64,000 nt of DNA from Desmonostoc geniculatum HA4340-LM1 (GTDB taxonomy: Bacteria; Cyanobacteriota; Cyanobacteriia; Cyanobacteriales; Nostocaceae): assembly GCA_019359545.1 (NCBI GenBank), contig JAHHHB010000021.1:1-64000 (forward strand), given 5' to 3'. How positions within the stretch are numbered: the stretch's first letter is position 1; every line of letters begins with the position of its first letter. Made by a program: the position numbers and the translations under genes. Below, piece by piece: positions 17,511-26,186 of this stretch. The notes under the pieces were generated by a model. It was not told the DNA's origin, did not search any database, and was given only the letters and a program-made list of their open reading frames with translations.

Positions 17511-17679
17511 GATGTTTTAAAAGTCATGATTGATGTATCAAATATTTTTACCCCACCCTAACCCTCCCCTTATAAAGGGGAGGGAACTAGATTATTTTCC
17601 GGTTTCCCTCCAATACATCGGAGGGATCAAGGGGGGTAATCATTCTATTAAAATCACAGCCAACCACTTTTAAAACATC
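17511..17679. repeat. Nested element: inner CCCACCCTAACCCTCCCC module inside GATGTTTTAAAAGT arms
   Basis: GATGTTTTAAAAGT at 17511-17524 recurs inverted at 17666-17679. Between them lies a TTACCCCACCCTAACCCTCC ... AAGGGGGGTAA module of about 90 bp, with the hairpin CCCTCCCC-ttataaa-GGGGAGGG. This is the same inner module as in the elements at 2360 and 3733, but with different outer arms. The remaining parts of the 445-base spacer (17406-17850) hold only AAAATCCAAAATTT-type short repeats. Confidence 0.75.
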
Positions 17680-17850
17680 TTCTTAGATCAAAGAAATTTA
17701 TACTTGCTCAGATGCAAGCAAGCTAAGCCATGTGCAGCAAATTAAAAATCTCAAATCTGAAATTATTTATTCAGAGTCACAAAGAACGGATGGGGCTAAT
17801 CTAAAATCCAAAATCCAAAATCTAAAATTCCTTGCCAGATCACAAGATTA

Positions 17851-18171
17851 TCATTTCATGGCGATCGCTAATGCCGCTTCCAATTGTTCCTGGGTCAAAA
17901 TGGTTAAAATAAATACCTCTTGCACCGTTTTACCCTGCCGGGCGATGACTTTATAGCCTCCGCGAATTGGTACTGAGACACGGAGTAGCATTTTTGGGCA
18001 ATGACCTTTTACCCGCCCAATCACTCCCGGCGTCACAGTTTGGATGCCATCCTGCTGACACAGACGTTCTAAAATCGGGATGAGACCAGAAATGTGGGTG
18101 GAGTGATTCCAAACTAGTCTGGCAGCTTTTTGGGAAGCTGTCCGGTCAGGATCTGCGGTGGGTTTGCCCAT
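17851..18171 (-). CDS. DUF2103 predicted metal-binding protein
   Basis: This 106-residue protein matches the DUF2103 pattern: ARLVWNHSTHISGLIPILERL near the N-terminus, TVTPGVIGRVKGHCPKMLLRV in the middle, and VIARQGKTVQEVFILT. The His residues of NHSTH and the HC pair could bind a metal. It lies 5 bases after the clpS stop codon on the same strand, so the two are almost certainly co-transcribed, and I recall this pairing in other cyanobacteria. It may take part in regulated proteolysis or use the operon only for expression. The function is not established. Confidence 0.75.
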   Translation of the reverse strand: MGKPTADPDRTASQKAARLVWNHSTHISGLIPILERLCQQDGIQTVTPGVIGRVKGHCPKMLLRVSVPIRGGYKVIARQGKTVQEVFILTILTQEQLEAALAIAMK

Positions 18172-18176
18172 GATGA

Positions 18177-18503
18177 TTAAGCTGCTTCTAGAGGTGCCAT
18201 TGTCAAACCTGCGCGGCGCAGCTGCTGGTGATAAAGTTCCGCAGGTTCTTGGGGACCAACCCAGACGATCGCTTGACCTTCATAGTGTACCTGATTAGTC
18301 AAGTCCCAAGCGCGATCGCCACTCATTCCCGGAATATATTTCATCAAACATTCGGCCACATGCTGGAATGTATTAAAATCGTCGTTTAATACAATCACTT
18401 TGTAATTCGGATAAGTTTTACGGGTAACTTGATTAGACCGTTCAGGAGCTACAGTTGGTGCTGTGGCCATCCCGTAAACATCTGCTGAAAGTGTCGTAAC
18501 CAT
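18177..18503 (-). CDS. clpS: ATP-dependent Clp protease adaptor ClpS
   Basis: ClpS binds N-degron substrates and delivers them to the ClpC/ClpA-ClpP protease in the cytoplasm. The 108-residue product carries the ClpS core: YKVIVLNDDFNTFQHVAECL, where NDD and the following Thr/Phe form the N-degron pocket, then WDLTNQVHYEGQAIVWVG and AELYHQQLRRAGLTMAPLE. The ATG at 18503 is used rather than an in-frame TTG at 18518; the ATG at 18470 (MATAPTV) is another candidate. The gene leads a two-gene unit with DUF2103. Confidence 0.92.
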   Translation of the reverse strand: MVTTLSADVYGMATAPTVAPERSNQVTRKTYPNYKVIVLNDDFNTFQHVAECLMKYIPGMSGDRAWDLTNQVHYEGQAIVWVGPQEPAELYHQQLRRAGLTMAPLEAA

Positions 18504-18560
18504 AGAATAATTAGTCAATAGGATTTTACAAAACTACATTACAAGTAACTAGTTTAGTGC

Positions 18561-18664
18561 ATTGTCAGTTGTCTGTTGTCATTTGTCATTTGTCAGTTGT
18601 CAGTTGTCAGTTGTCATTTGTCTAAAACCAATGACCAATGACCAATGACCAATGACAAATGACT
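18561..18664. repeat. Heptamer array TCATTTG/TCAGTTG with inverted partner
   Basis: The array begins with TTGTCAGTTGTCTGTTGTCA-type units on the top strand and switches to the inverse units CAATGACCAATGACCAATGA after 18625. It can therefore fold as a long imperfect hairpin. Similar arrays flank genes at 26145-26186, 27928-27957 and 56030-56128. Confidence 0.85.
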
Positions 18665-18666
18665 AT

Positions 18667-20697
18667 CTACCGCCAATCATCCCAATTTTGGTTAAAAATG
18701 GATGTATCAGGAAAGGCGGTGGGATTACCATTTTTTTCCAACAACCGTTTGAGTGCTTCTAGCTGTGGTTCTGGTTTGGGTAAGTCATCGACTAATTGGT
18801 AAGGTGCGATCGCATTTTTGATGGCAAAACTAGCAACGGTTCCCGCCGCTGCGCCAGCCGACCATTCAAAGGAATGTACTCGATAAGCAGCGGCAGCAAT
18901 ATGACTAGTACCAATGCTTTTACCTCCTACTAGCAAATTGTCAATTTTCTGGGGAATCATCGCCCTCAGGGCAATTTGGAAGGGATAAGCTTGACCAGCA
19001 CCGCGTCTTTCACCAGCACGTTCTGTGTTACCAGGGGCTTCTGGGGGACTGTTGGTCATGCAAGGATGGAAATCTATGGCGTAGTGACCAATACCCACAG
19101 CGTCGGGGAAGATGGTAGAACGAGTCCGGCGCATTACTTTATCTGGTGAAATTTCACCAGCAATTACAGATGTCGCTTCTAATCCTGCGAGTGCGGCTGT
19201 TAACTGCCGATACATATCTGCTGGCAGAGTCTTGCGGTAATACTCGTCATTGTAATTTCGGCGAGAAATATCAATTTCCCAGATGGTAAAGCCTCCTGGT
19301 TGTCCCCAGCTAGGGCGGCCAATGATGCGGCGTCCTTCTCGCATATAGGGATATTTCGATAAACCATGCGCTGTCCCCATTGGCGAATTTAGCCCTGCAA
19401 CAAAACGGTTATTAGTTCGCTGCTGCTTGACACCTTCTCCTAGTTGAGAATCTGTAGTCCCAGCCACCAACCAGTAATAGTAAGATAGGGCATTTTCTTC
19501 ACCTTTGCGGAGAGTTTCTGTTCGCAGTCCTCCCATCCAACCTCCTGGTTTTAACTGTCCAGTACCTTGTAACTGCTGGCGAGTATAAATTAAGTTATCC
19601 TTGGCTGTTCCAGGGCGGTAGTCGTTACCCCAAGTCCAGTTTTGCATGGAGATATCCCCCGGTGTCGCCGCATTAAAACTTACACCACCGAATTTTGTTG
19701 GTTGCCCTTTCTTGGGACTCCAAATGCGACGGTAGGTAAAAACTAAGTCAAAATTAGCCAGTCGGCTTAATTCATAGCTGAAATATGGCGAGTATTGTAA
19801 ATAAAATGGGGGCATTGCCTGGGGTTGCGGTTCCTTAGTTGCCTCCATTGCAAAGGTGTAAGTAAAGCCTTGGGTGCAAAAAGGATCGTTGGTGGTGCTG
19901 GAAGCAGAAGGTTCCAAGTACGAACGGGCATCAATGCCTAAGCGGTAGGGAACATCAGCCAGGGCGATAATTTCCCCGGTTTCACTGGCGTCTACAACGT
20001 ACCATTTAGGAGCATCTCCTTTACTTGGCTTGGGGATGAAACGCAGAATAGTTTTGGTAAATCGAGACGAGTTATCGTAGCGATAGGCGTCTTCGATAAC
20101 TTGAGATAGCGTAAAAGTGTTGAGGACTGGTGCGCCTTTTGCTGGTTGATGTTGGATAGCGATCGCACTATTAATTAATTTACCATCAGCACCAATTTCC
20201 AAATCCTTAATTACTGTGTTGGGGAACCATTGCAGCTTTCCTTTGCCCTGCTTTTCGGCATCTTTGAGCATCTGATTCAAAATGCTGTGAGCATCGCGGG
20301 GAAGAAAGCAAGAGTCACTTACCCAGCAATCACCGGGATTAAGCTTACCGTATTTACGCTCAATGCGGTTTCGCAAATCCAAATAACCACGAGAATAAAA
20401 TTGCTTCGCCCGTTGGGTTGGGCGTTCATCTAACGCAGATGTCCCTTGAGCAGAAATTTGTCCTCCCAGCCAGTCGGTAATTTCCGTCAGACAAACCGTT
20501 CGTCCTGCGAGTAAGCCCTCGTAAGCGGTGGCGACGCCAGATAGTCCACCACCCACAACTAAAATCTCGCAATTGACACTTTTATCTGGGGTTCTTGGTG
20601 GTGTAGCCTTTGCCCCATCAAGTGCAACTAAGCTAAATATTAAATTGAGACCGAACAGCGATGTCAAACCGTAAGCTACTTTGTATCTACACTTCAT
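18667..20697 (-). CDS. Exported FAD-dependent oxidoreductase
   Basis: This 676-residue protein has a signal-like N-terminus (VAYGLTSLFGLNLIFSLVAL) followed directly by an FAD-binding Rossmann motif, ILVVGGGLSGVATAYEGLLA, with a typical beta-alpha-beta end at CLTEITDWLGGQIS. The family signatures FAD-DAHSIL (LPRDAHSILNQML), WYVVDASETGEIIALADVPY and the C-terminal NLLVGGKSIGTSHIAAAAYR are present. This matches the FAD_oxidored group, whose members act on unknown substrates. Export suggests a periplasmic or lumenal role. The stop codon lies in a heptamer repeat and the gene is monocistronic. Confidence 0.8.
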   Translation of the reverse strand: MKCRYKVAYGLTSLFGLNLIFSLVALDGAKATPPRTPDKSVNCEILVVGGGLSGVATAYEGLLAGRTVCLTEITDWLGGQISAQGTSALDERPTQRAKQFYSRGYLDLRNRIERKYGKLNPGDCWVSDSCFLPRDAHSILNQMLKDAEKQGKGKLQWFPNTVIKDLEIGADGKLINSAIAIQHQPAKGAPVLNTFTLSQVIEDAYRYDNSSRFTKTILRFIPKPSKGDAPKWYVVDASETGEIIALADVPYRLGIDARSYLEPSASSTTNDPFCTQGFTYTFAMEATKEPQPQAMPPFYLQYSPYFSYELSRLANFDLVFTYRRIWSPKKGQPTKFGGVSFNAATPGDISMQNWTWGNDYRPGTAKDNLIYTRQQLQGTGQLKPGGWMGGLRTETLRKGEENALSYYYWLVAGTTDSQLGEGVKQQRTNNRFVAGLNSPMGTAHGLSKYPYMREGRRIIGRPSWGQPGGFTIWEIDISRRNYNDEYYRKTLPADMYRQLTAALAGLEATSVIAGEISPDKVMRRTRSTIFPDAVGIGHYAIDFHPCMTNSPPEAPGNTERAGERRGAGQAYPFQIALRAMIPQKIDNLLVGGKSIGTSHIAAAAYRVHSFEWSAGAAAGTVASFAIKNAIAPYQLVDDLPKPEPQLEALKRLLEKNGNPTAFPDTSIFNQNWDDWR

Positions 20698-20863
20698 CGT
20701 TAATTAGTCCCTTCAAATCCTCTATCACCTTGTAGACGGTAGCATCGAAGAAATGACGATCACAAGTCTATTTAATAGGGCATGGGGCATTGGGCATGGG
20801 GAAGAGGTGAAAGATTGCTCCCTCATCTCCCTCATCTCCCTAATCTCCCCCACTCCCCACTCA

Positions 20864-22099
20864 CTAAAAAATTGGCCCACGCACCCCGCTGACACCGGAG
20901 ACTTTTCCACCCTTAGTATTGGCTGCACACCCTACGTAGTAGCCGCCGGCAAAAGTTAAGCCTGTACCAGTTCGCAAAAAGAAAGCACGATAGAGAACAT
21001 CTAACTCTTGTTCTTGGATAGCGTTGGAATCATCAATAAAGGGTAGTCTTGCTTTTTGGTGTTCAATCTGACGCTGGAGTACGGTAAGGGTATGATTTGC
21101 ACGAAGTTCACGCACTAAATTGATCCATTTTTGCGCTCTTTGATAAGACCCAACTGTAACACCTCTGGAGCCATAAGACTGGTCTGGTGTTAAAACTTTG
21201 AGAACAGATTTTTGACGTTCAGGAATTTCTTCAGTAACATCAGACAACAATTTGATTTCTGGAATAATTGTTTGAGCAATTTCAAGATTTAACCCTGCCT
21301 GTTCCCATATATTAGTTTCGCTAAAAATGGAAGCTAATCCTAATTTAGACATTAATATATCGGGATGAGGCTCTATCTCTATTCGACCTTCTACCCAAGA
21401 TTGCAAAAGCAACTCTAGATTAGCTTTTAAGGGTGACTCTGCTTCGGCTTCTATTTTCCAAGGGTCAAAGTAGCGGTGAACATGAAGTTTATTTTGCTGA
21501 AAAAATTCGGGCTTTAATTCATCCAATAGATGCACTCGATCAGGGTTACCAGACATTTCCTGCACAAAAAAACGGGCATCGTAATAATCTAAATCTTTTT
21601 GAGTCAAGAGAACATGAATATTGTCACAGATGTGGTTACGATACTGCTGAGCTAGGGTCGATTCACAACCCCATACTTTCTGAAAAACAGTAATAATTCC
21701 CAAACCGCTGGGATTATGTTCGATTTCAAATATTTGGGGTGTCCCTGCTACGGATGTAAAATCAATACGCATCAAACGCGGAGTTTTCGCAGCACCTATT
21801 TGGTTTAACTGACTTTGCAGAGGCGTTTGATTAAAAGGTGGCCATCTTTGCAAACCTAACTCCCAGGCTTTTGGCAAGGCATCAATAAAGTTTTGCAGAA
21901 AAGTTGTGAGGATGGTAATTTCATTATCAAGATACAAAGGTTTGATGCCAATGTTGAAGGAACAGTTGCAATCATCTTTGTATTTTTGGATGGGTTGGAA
22001 TTTATTGATAATTTCCTGTTCATCTGTCAATACAGATGCTGTGTCCAATTCGAGGAAGTCCAGGGGACTAGTCGAAGTATATTTTTTATTTGCTGTCAT
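20864..22099 (-). CDS. Hypothetical protein with ATP-grasp-like features
   Basis: This 411-residue soluble protein starts at an ATG. Sequences such as LMRIDFTSVAGTPQIFEIEH, NPSGLGIITVFQKVWG, VLKVLTPDQSYGSRGVTVGS and the C-terminal RAFFLRTGTGLTFAGGYYVG resemble the nucleotide- and metal-binding strands of ATP-grasp enzymes (Glu/Asn metal ligands in EIEHN, a Gly-rich loop in YGSRGV). I could not align the whole fold by eye, so this is a suggestion. An amide-bond ligase of the glutathionylspermidine-synthase type is one possibility. The C-terminus (GGKVSGVSGVRGPIF) runs into a G-rich repeat. Confidence 0.5.
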   Translation of the reverse strand: MTANKKYTSTSPLDFLELDTASVLTDEQEIINKFQPIQKYKDDCNCSFNIGIKPLYLDNEITILTTFLQNFIDALPKAWELGLQRWPPFNQTPLQSQLNQIGAAKTPRLMRIDFTSVAGTPQIFEIEHNPSGLGIITVFQKVWGCESTLAQQYRNHICDNIHVLLTQKDLDYYDARFFVQEMSGNPDRVHLLDELKPEFFQQNKLHVHRYFDPWKIEAEAESPLKANLELLLQSWVEGRIEIEPHPDILMSKLGLASIFSETNIWEQAGLNLEIAQTIIPEIKLLSDVTEEIPERQKSVLKVLTPDQSYGSRGVTVGSYQRAQKWINLVRELRANHTLTVLQRQIEHQKARLPFIDDSNAIQEQELDVLYRAFFLRTGTGLTFAGGYYVGCAANTKGGKVSGVSGVRGPIF

Positions 22100-22715
22100 T
22101 TATACCTTATTGTTAAATACACTCTTAACTTGAGTGTAAATGGATTTAAGTATTTTTGTCTATCAATTCTAAATCCAGCTATCAGCTACTTTTTGTCTAG
22201 GCTTTTGAGATCAAAAGCTTAGCTTTGCGGGTGGGATAATGCGAACGGGCTTTGCACATACCATTCTAGAAAATTCATGTTGCAAATAAGTTGGTAAAAA
22301 TCTACAGCCAATTCATATTGCAAAGATTTTGGTCAATGGTATAATATCAACTCGAACTTAGCATTGATGAAAATTAACCTGGTACGATCGCGCTTGACTT
22401 TCAAACCTTGATGGATTTATTGCAACCAAATGGACTGGAAGTTAAAAGATATAATTTGTTCTGAAAAGTAATTGAATCAACTTAATTAAATTATTAAAAA
22501 TAGTAATATTGAACTCAAATTATAACTTTAATTCGTATATCATATACTTTTGCATACTTGTTTACCATACATGTAAAAAAAATCTAACACAATATCAATA
22601 TTTTCGCGTGAAATCTTACTGGACATGTCCAATCATCTGATTTAGTAAAATTAGAGGCTTGACATAGTTTTGGCTCATTCTCGACAGTTTTAACAGTTAT
22701 TTTTACACAAGGTTA
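22100..22715. other. Spacer between divergent genes, no gene seen
   Basis: This 616-base, AT-rich spacer separates two divergently transcribed genes and should carry both promoters. Visible items are a perfect 10-bp palindrome GGACATGTCC at 22621-22630 and GTATATCATATAC at 22536-22548, either of which could be an operator. No cobalamin-riboswitch-like sequence was found upstream of the adenosyltransferase gene by eye. Confidence 0.45.
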
Positions 22716-23393
22716 ATGAAAAACGATACACCACAAGAATTGAACCCAGACCAACAGATTGAGCGCTTGATCGATCAAGTCATGTCCTCATCTCTGACTG
22801 ATGAACAGTATCGCAAAAAGATGCAGCGACGCAAAGAAGTGCAAGACAAGCGCATAGCAGAAGCTCTACCAGAGAAAGGGTTAATTATTGTCAATACTGG
22901 TAATGGTAAGGGTAAAACTACCGCAGCTTTGGGGATGGTGTTACGATCGCTTGGTCACGGGTATAAAGTAGCGATCGTCCAATTCATCAAAGGTAGCTGG
23001 GAACCTTCCGAAAAAAGAGTTTTCAGTTATTGGCAAGACCAGTTAGAATTTCACGCAATGGGCGAAGGCTTTACCTGGGAAACTCAAGACCGCGATCGCG
23101 ACCTTGACAAAGCTAGCGCCGCATGGCAAAAATCATTAGAATACATCCGTAACCCAGATTTTCATCTCGTGCTATTAGATGAAATCAATATCGCTCTCAA
23201 AATGGCTTATTTAGAAGTAGAAGAAGTTTTAGCGGGTTTGGCAGAAAAACCAGCTAACAAACACGTTATTCTCACAGGGCGAGGGGCACCACCTGCATTA
23301 ATCGAACGTGCTGATTTAGTCACAGAGATGACCTTAGTGAAGCATCCTTTTCGAGATCAAGGTGTGAAAGCGCAACCAGGAATTGAGTATTAA
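22716..23393 (+). CDS. cobO: Cob(I)yrinic acid a,c-diamide adenosyltransferase
   Basis: The enzyme adenosylates cob(I)alamin or its precursors using ATP in cobalamin synthesis or salvage. The 225-residue product has the CobO/BtuR P-loop GNGKGKTT at 62-69, preceded by GLIIVNT. It also has VAIVQFIKGSWEPSEKRVF, LVLLDEINIALKMAYL (Walker-B-like DE) and HVILTGRGAPPALIERADLV. The last conserved piece, VTEMTLVKHPF, is present, so the gene is full length. Its stop codon overlaps by 4 bases the stop region of the convergent gene at 23390-24106. No other cobalamin gene is nearby. Confidence 0.92.
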   Translation: MKNDTPQELNPDQQIERLIDQVMSSSLTDEQYRKKMQRRKEVQDKRIAEALPEKGLIIVNTGNGKGKTTAALGMVLRSLGHGYKVAIVQFIKGSWEPSEKRVFSYWQDQLEFHAMGEGFTWETQDRDRDLDKASAAWQKSLEYIRNPDFHLVLLDEINIALKMAYLEVEEVLAGLAEKPANKHVILTGRGAPPALIERADLVTEMTLVKHPFRDQGVKAQPGIEY

Positions 23394-24106
23394 CTCAAAG
23401 ATGATTTGCACATTTGTAAGATCTGGCGATCGCTACCACTAATGGAATTTAACCGATGAAAGTCTTGCAAAGCTACTGAGTAAGCATAAGTGCTTAACTC
23501 ATCTTCACCAACCTTCGGCAATCTATTGCTTGTAGCCACCTGATTAGACTCTTCAGTGCTGCCTTCACTGGATGAAGCCCTAACCGTCATCGCCAACTCT
23601 CCCGACCGATCGAGTGTACCCTGAAAACAATTAAACTCTGAGTGGGGCATATACAAAGCACCAGTCACCCTGTCCCGCTGTTTCTGAAATATGATGTAAG
23701 CTTGACCAAGTTGGTTTGCTTTTGGCGATTGAGCATAAAGATAAATCCCATCTTTGGCCGGAAAATTCGCTCTTGGTAAAACTTCTACCCCTTTTGTGGC
23801 GGCAATCTGAACATCTGGAACCAACGCTGTGGTTGTAGATCCTGTTTTTGGGTTCTTATCTCCCAAAATATCTCTTTCCCCAGAAGCTGTTTGCAGTTGA
23901 CTTCTTTGCTCTCGAATTTGTCTGAGTTTTGACAAAAGAGAAGTTTCGGAGCTTTTCTGAATCTGAGCCGATGATAATGGAGCATTTTTAACTGAGACAA
24001 CTTCAGTCTGCTTGCCAATAAAGCCCAAACCGAGAAGTAAGCCTAAGCCCGTAAGGGAAATTCCCCACTGAAGGGGGGATAATAACCGATGAAAGTTGTT
24101 AAGCAC
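23390..24106 (-). CDS. Membrane-anchored hypothetical protein
   Basis: The GTG at 24106 is used because AGGAG lies about 8 bases upstream. The 238-residue product has one membrane segment near the N-terminus (WGISLTGLGLLLGLGFIG), then a polar linker and a C-terminal region with LPRANFPAKDGIYLYAQSPK, AYIIFQKQRDRVTGALYMPH and FNCFQGTLDRSGELAMTVRA. The C-terminal part reads as a strand-rich extracytoplasmic domain. I do not recognise the family. It is convergent with the adenosyltransferase gene, with a 4-base overlap of their ends. Confidence 0.6.
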   Translation of the reverse strand: MLNNFHRLLSPLQWGISLTGLGLLLGLGFIGKQTEVVSVKNAPLSSAQIQKSSETSLLSKLRQIREQRSQLQTASGERDILGDKNPKTGSTTTALVPDVQIAATKGVEVLPRANFPAKDGIYLYAQSPKANQLGQAYIIFQKQRDRVTGALYMPHSEFNCFQGTLDRSGELAMTVRASSSEGSTEESNQVATSNRLPKVGEDELSTYAYSVALQDFHRLNSISGSDRQILQMCKSSLS

Positions 24107-24458
24107 CCTACTTCTCCTGTTAAAAAGTTAACTTAGTTTTCTAGAACTTACTTAAATCATAACCAAGTATTGATTGCTAATGACTTAATTTCTATTGTCC
24201 GAAAAACAAAAGTCTCGAAAACTAAAGTTTTTATTTAATTTAGTTAAACAATCTTAGATTACCATCTGTTAGAGTATTTATGATTCATCCAGCAGATTCA
24301 TTCCATTGGGTGAAGTTAATTACAAATCTAATACTCTCAATTAACATTGATATCCTACTTTTTAGATTTGTCAGCAGAGAAAAGTGATATTTTTTTCTCA
24401 AATCTATCTCCGTAGAACTATAGCAAAGGTATTGGATTTCTGAGAATTGCAAGTGCCA

Positions 24459-24489
24459 GATCCCCGACTTCTTTAAGAAGTCGGGGATC
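24459..24489. repeat. 31-bp palindrome GATCCCCGACTTCTT
   Basis: GATCCCCGACTTCTT is followed by one central T and the exact inverse AAGAAGTCGGGGATC. It lies in the 509-base spacer (24107-24615) between two genes on the minus strand, 120 bases from the sigma-factor terminator. It belongs to the palindromic repeat class of this genome. Confidence 0.85.
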
Positions 24490-24540
24490 TTGTTGTAGAC
24501 TACAGCATCAAATCGAAATATTTTTTCTGGTTTTGAGCAT

Positions 24541-24569
24541 AAAAAAATTGCCCCCTGAATTTAGGGGGC
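24541..24569 (-). terminator. Rho-independent terminator of the sigma factor gene
   Basis: On the minus strand the sequence reads GCCCCC-TAAATTCA-GGGGGC followed by AATTTTTTTAT, a strong G/C stem with a T run. A second hairpin (AGAGACG...CGTCTCT, 24588-24611) lies between it and the stop codon. Confidence 0.8.
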
Positions 24570-24615
24570 GCTTCACCAAGGTGGTGTAGAGACGCTAATT
24601 TTCGCGTCTCTAATT

Positions 24616-25599
24616 TTAGCTAGCAATGTATTCTTTGACATTGGCGCGACGGCGACGCAGATGAGCCAAAGCTTGATGCTCTAACTGGCGGACGCGTTCC
24701 CGGCTGAGATTCAATCTCTCACCGACTTTCGCCAATGACATTTCGTTACCATCTTCTAAACCAAAGCGTAAGGCTAAAACTTCCCGCTGTTGGGGGGTGA
24801 GTTCTGCTAACAAGTTGTTCAAGTCTTGGCGCAGGAACTCTTGGTTGGTGTAATACTCTGGTGATGGTCCGTCATCTTCGAGCATTTCTTGTAACTCAGT
24901 ATCTTGGTTGTCGCCGACTCGCACATCCAAAGACACTGGTTGACGCGCCATATTCAAGTACTCGCGGATCTGAGCAGGTTCTAGTTCCAGTTCCTTGGCA
25001 ATTTCCGCTGGAGTAGGCGATCGCCCTAAGGTTTGAGCCAACTCGCGCTGCACTTTTTTGATTTTGTTGAGTTTCTCGGTAATGTGAATCGGTAAGCGGA
25101 TAGTACGACCTTGTTGGGCGATCGCACGGGTAATCGCTTGGCGAATCCACCAGTAAGCGTAGGTTGAGAATTTATAACCCCTGGTTGGGTCAAATTTCTC
25201 TACACCCCGTTCTAGTCCTAGTGTTCCTTCCTGGATCAAATCCAGAAACTCCATGTTTCGCTTTTGGTACTTCTTAGCGATCGCAACCACCAAGCGCAAA
25301 TTCGCTTCAATCATTTTTTGCTTAGCCCGCTTACCTTGGGCTACCGTTTGTTTCACCTCGGTTTCAGATTGGTGAACGTGATCAGCCCACTCTGGTAAAC
25401 TCGGTTCCCGGTGCAGTTTCTTCGCCAAAGCTTCCTTGGCGTCGATCAGCGTCATCATTTGTTGCACCTGCTTCCCATAGACAATCTCTTGTTCACGGGT
25501 TAGCAGTGGTACACGACCAATTTCTCGCAGATAGGTTCGCACCATATCAGCCGTGAATTTGGTATTGAGGTTTTCCGTTTGGGTATTGACAGTAGGCAT
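24616..25599 (-). CDS. Group 2 sigma-70 family RNA polymerase sigma factor
   Basis: This 327-residue factor directs RNA polymerase to alternative promoters, usually under stress or nutrient shift in cyanobacteria. It has region 1.2 ([20 protein letters not shown]), region 2 ([55 protein letters not shown]), region 3 ([19 protein letters not shown]) and region 4 with the helix-turn-helix [20 protein letters not shown]. The long region 1.1 of a primary sigma factor is missing, which places it in group 2 (SigB/C/D/E type); I cannot assign the letter. The ATG at 25599 (MPTVNTQ) is chosen over an in-frame start at 25680 that would add a non-conserved leader. A strong terminator follows. Confidence 0.9.
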   Translation of the reverse strand: MPTVNTQTENLNTKFTADMVRTYLREIGRVPLLTREQEIVYGKQVQQMMTLIDAKEALAKKLHREPSLPEWADHVHQSETEVKQTVAQGKRAKQKMIEANLRLVVAIAKKYQKRNMEFLDLIQEGTLGLERGVEKFDPTRGYKFSTYAYWWIRQAITRAIAQQGRTIRLPIHITEKLNKIKKVQRELAQTLGRSPTPAEIAKELELEPAQIREYLNMARQPVSLDVRVGDNQDTELQEMLEDDGPSPEYYTNQEFLRQDLNNLLAELTPQQREVLALRFGLEDGNEMSLAKVGERLNLSRERVRQLEHQALAHLRRRRANVKEYIAS

Positions 25600-26186
25600 T
25601 GGTGCGTTGTCCTCTACTCCGTAAACACAATGTATTTTTTTCTTACTAAAGTTAATTGAGAAAGGTAGTACATATATCACGGAACACTGGGAGCTACCAA
25701 AAGCAATGAGATCAATTGATAAAGCCGTTGTTAAGACGGTAAGCCCCTCAGATAGGTTCCCCCTACCTTCCCTAAATTTTTGAATCTTTTATAAACATGC
25801 TGGGTTGTTTTTGAGAATTCTTCTCTTAGCCAGTTACTGGCAGTAACTGAAAAATCCGAAGTCGATATGAGTTTTACTTAGCTTTATAATACGATAAATC
25901 TGTCGGATAGTAAAGTATCTTAAGATAAAGCTTGTAATTATAATTCAAAATTGTCGGTTTGCCAAAAAAATTTTAAATTTCCTTGAAATTACTTACTACA
26001 TCTATAGTGACGCCAAAAACCCCTCTTCTGTTGCTAAAAATTAGCCGGATAACCGAACTTAATTTGCTCTAGGAATGGAGGGATGTTACGAATTGGGGCA
26101 TAGGGAGATGGGGAGATGCGGGGACGCGGGGACGCGGAGAATAATCAATGACCAATGACTAATGACTAATGACTAATGACCAATGA
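25600..26186. other. Spacer with sigma-factor promoter region and short repeats
   Basis: The 587-base spacer holds no gene. The part next to the sigma factor (25600-26090) is AT-rich and presumably regulatory. The rest is a GGGGACGCGGGGACGCGG run (26108-26140) and a heptamer array CAATGACTAATGACTAATGA (26147-26186) that reaches the next stop codon. Confidence 0.55.

Noticed and set aside
17732-17956. 74-codon plus-strand frame near DUF2103
   Set aside because: It starts in AAAATCCAAAATC repeats and overlaps the DUF2103 gene in antisense.
18561-18664. Heptamer array considered as a CRISPR
   Set aside because: Units are 7 bp without unique spacers, and the array switches to its inverse, so it is a short tandemly repeated sequence.
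22100-22715. Cobalamin riboswitch upstream of the adenosyltransferase gene
   Set aside because: No B12-box-like sequence or conserved core was found in the leader by eye.
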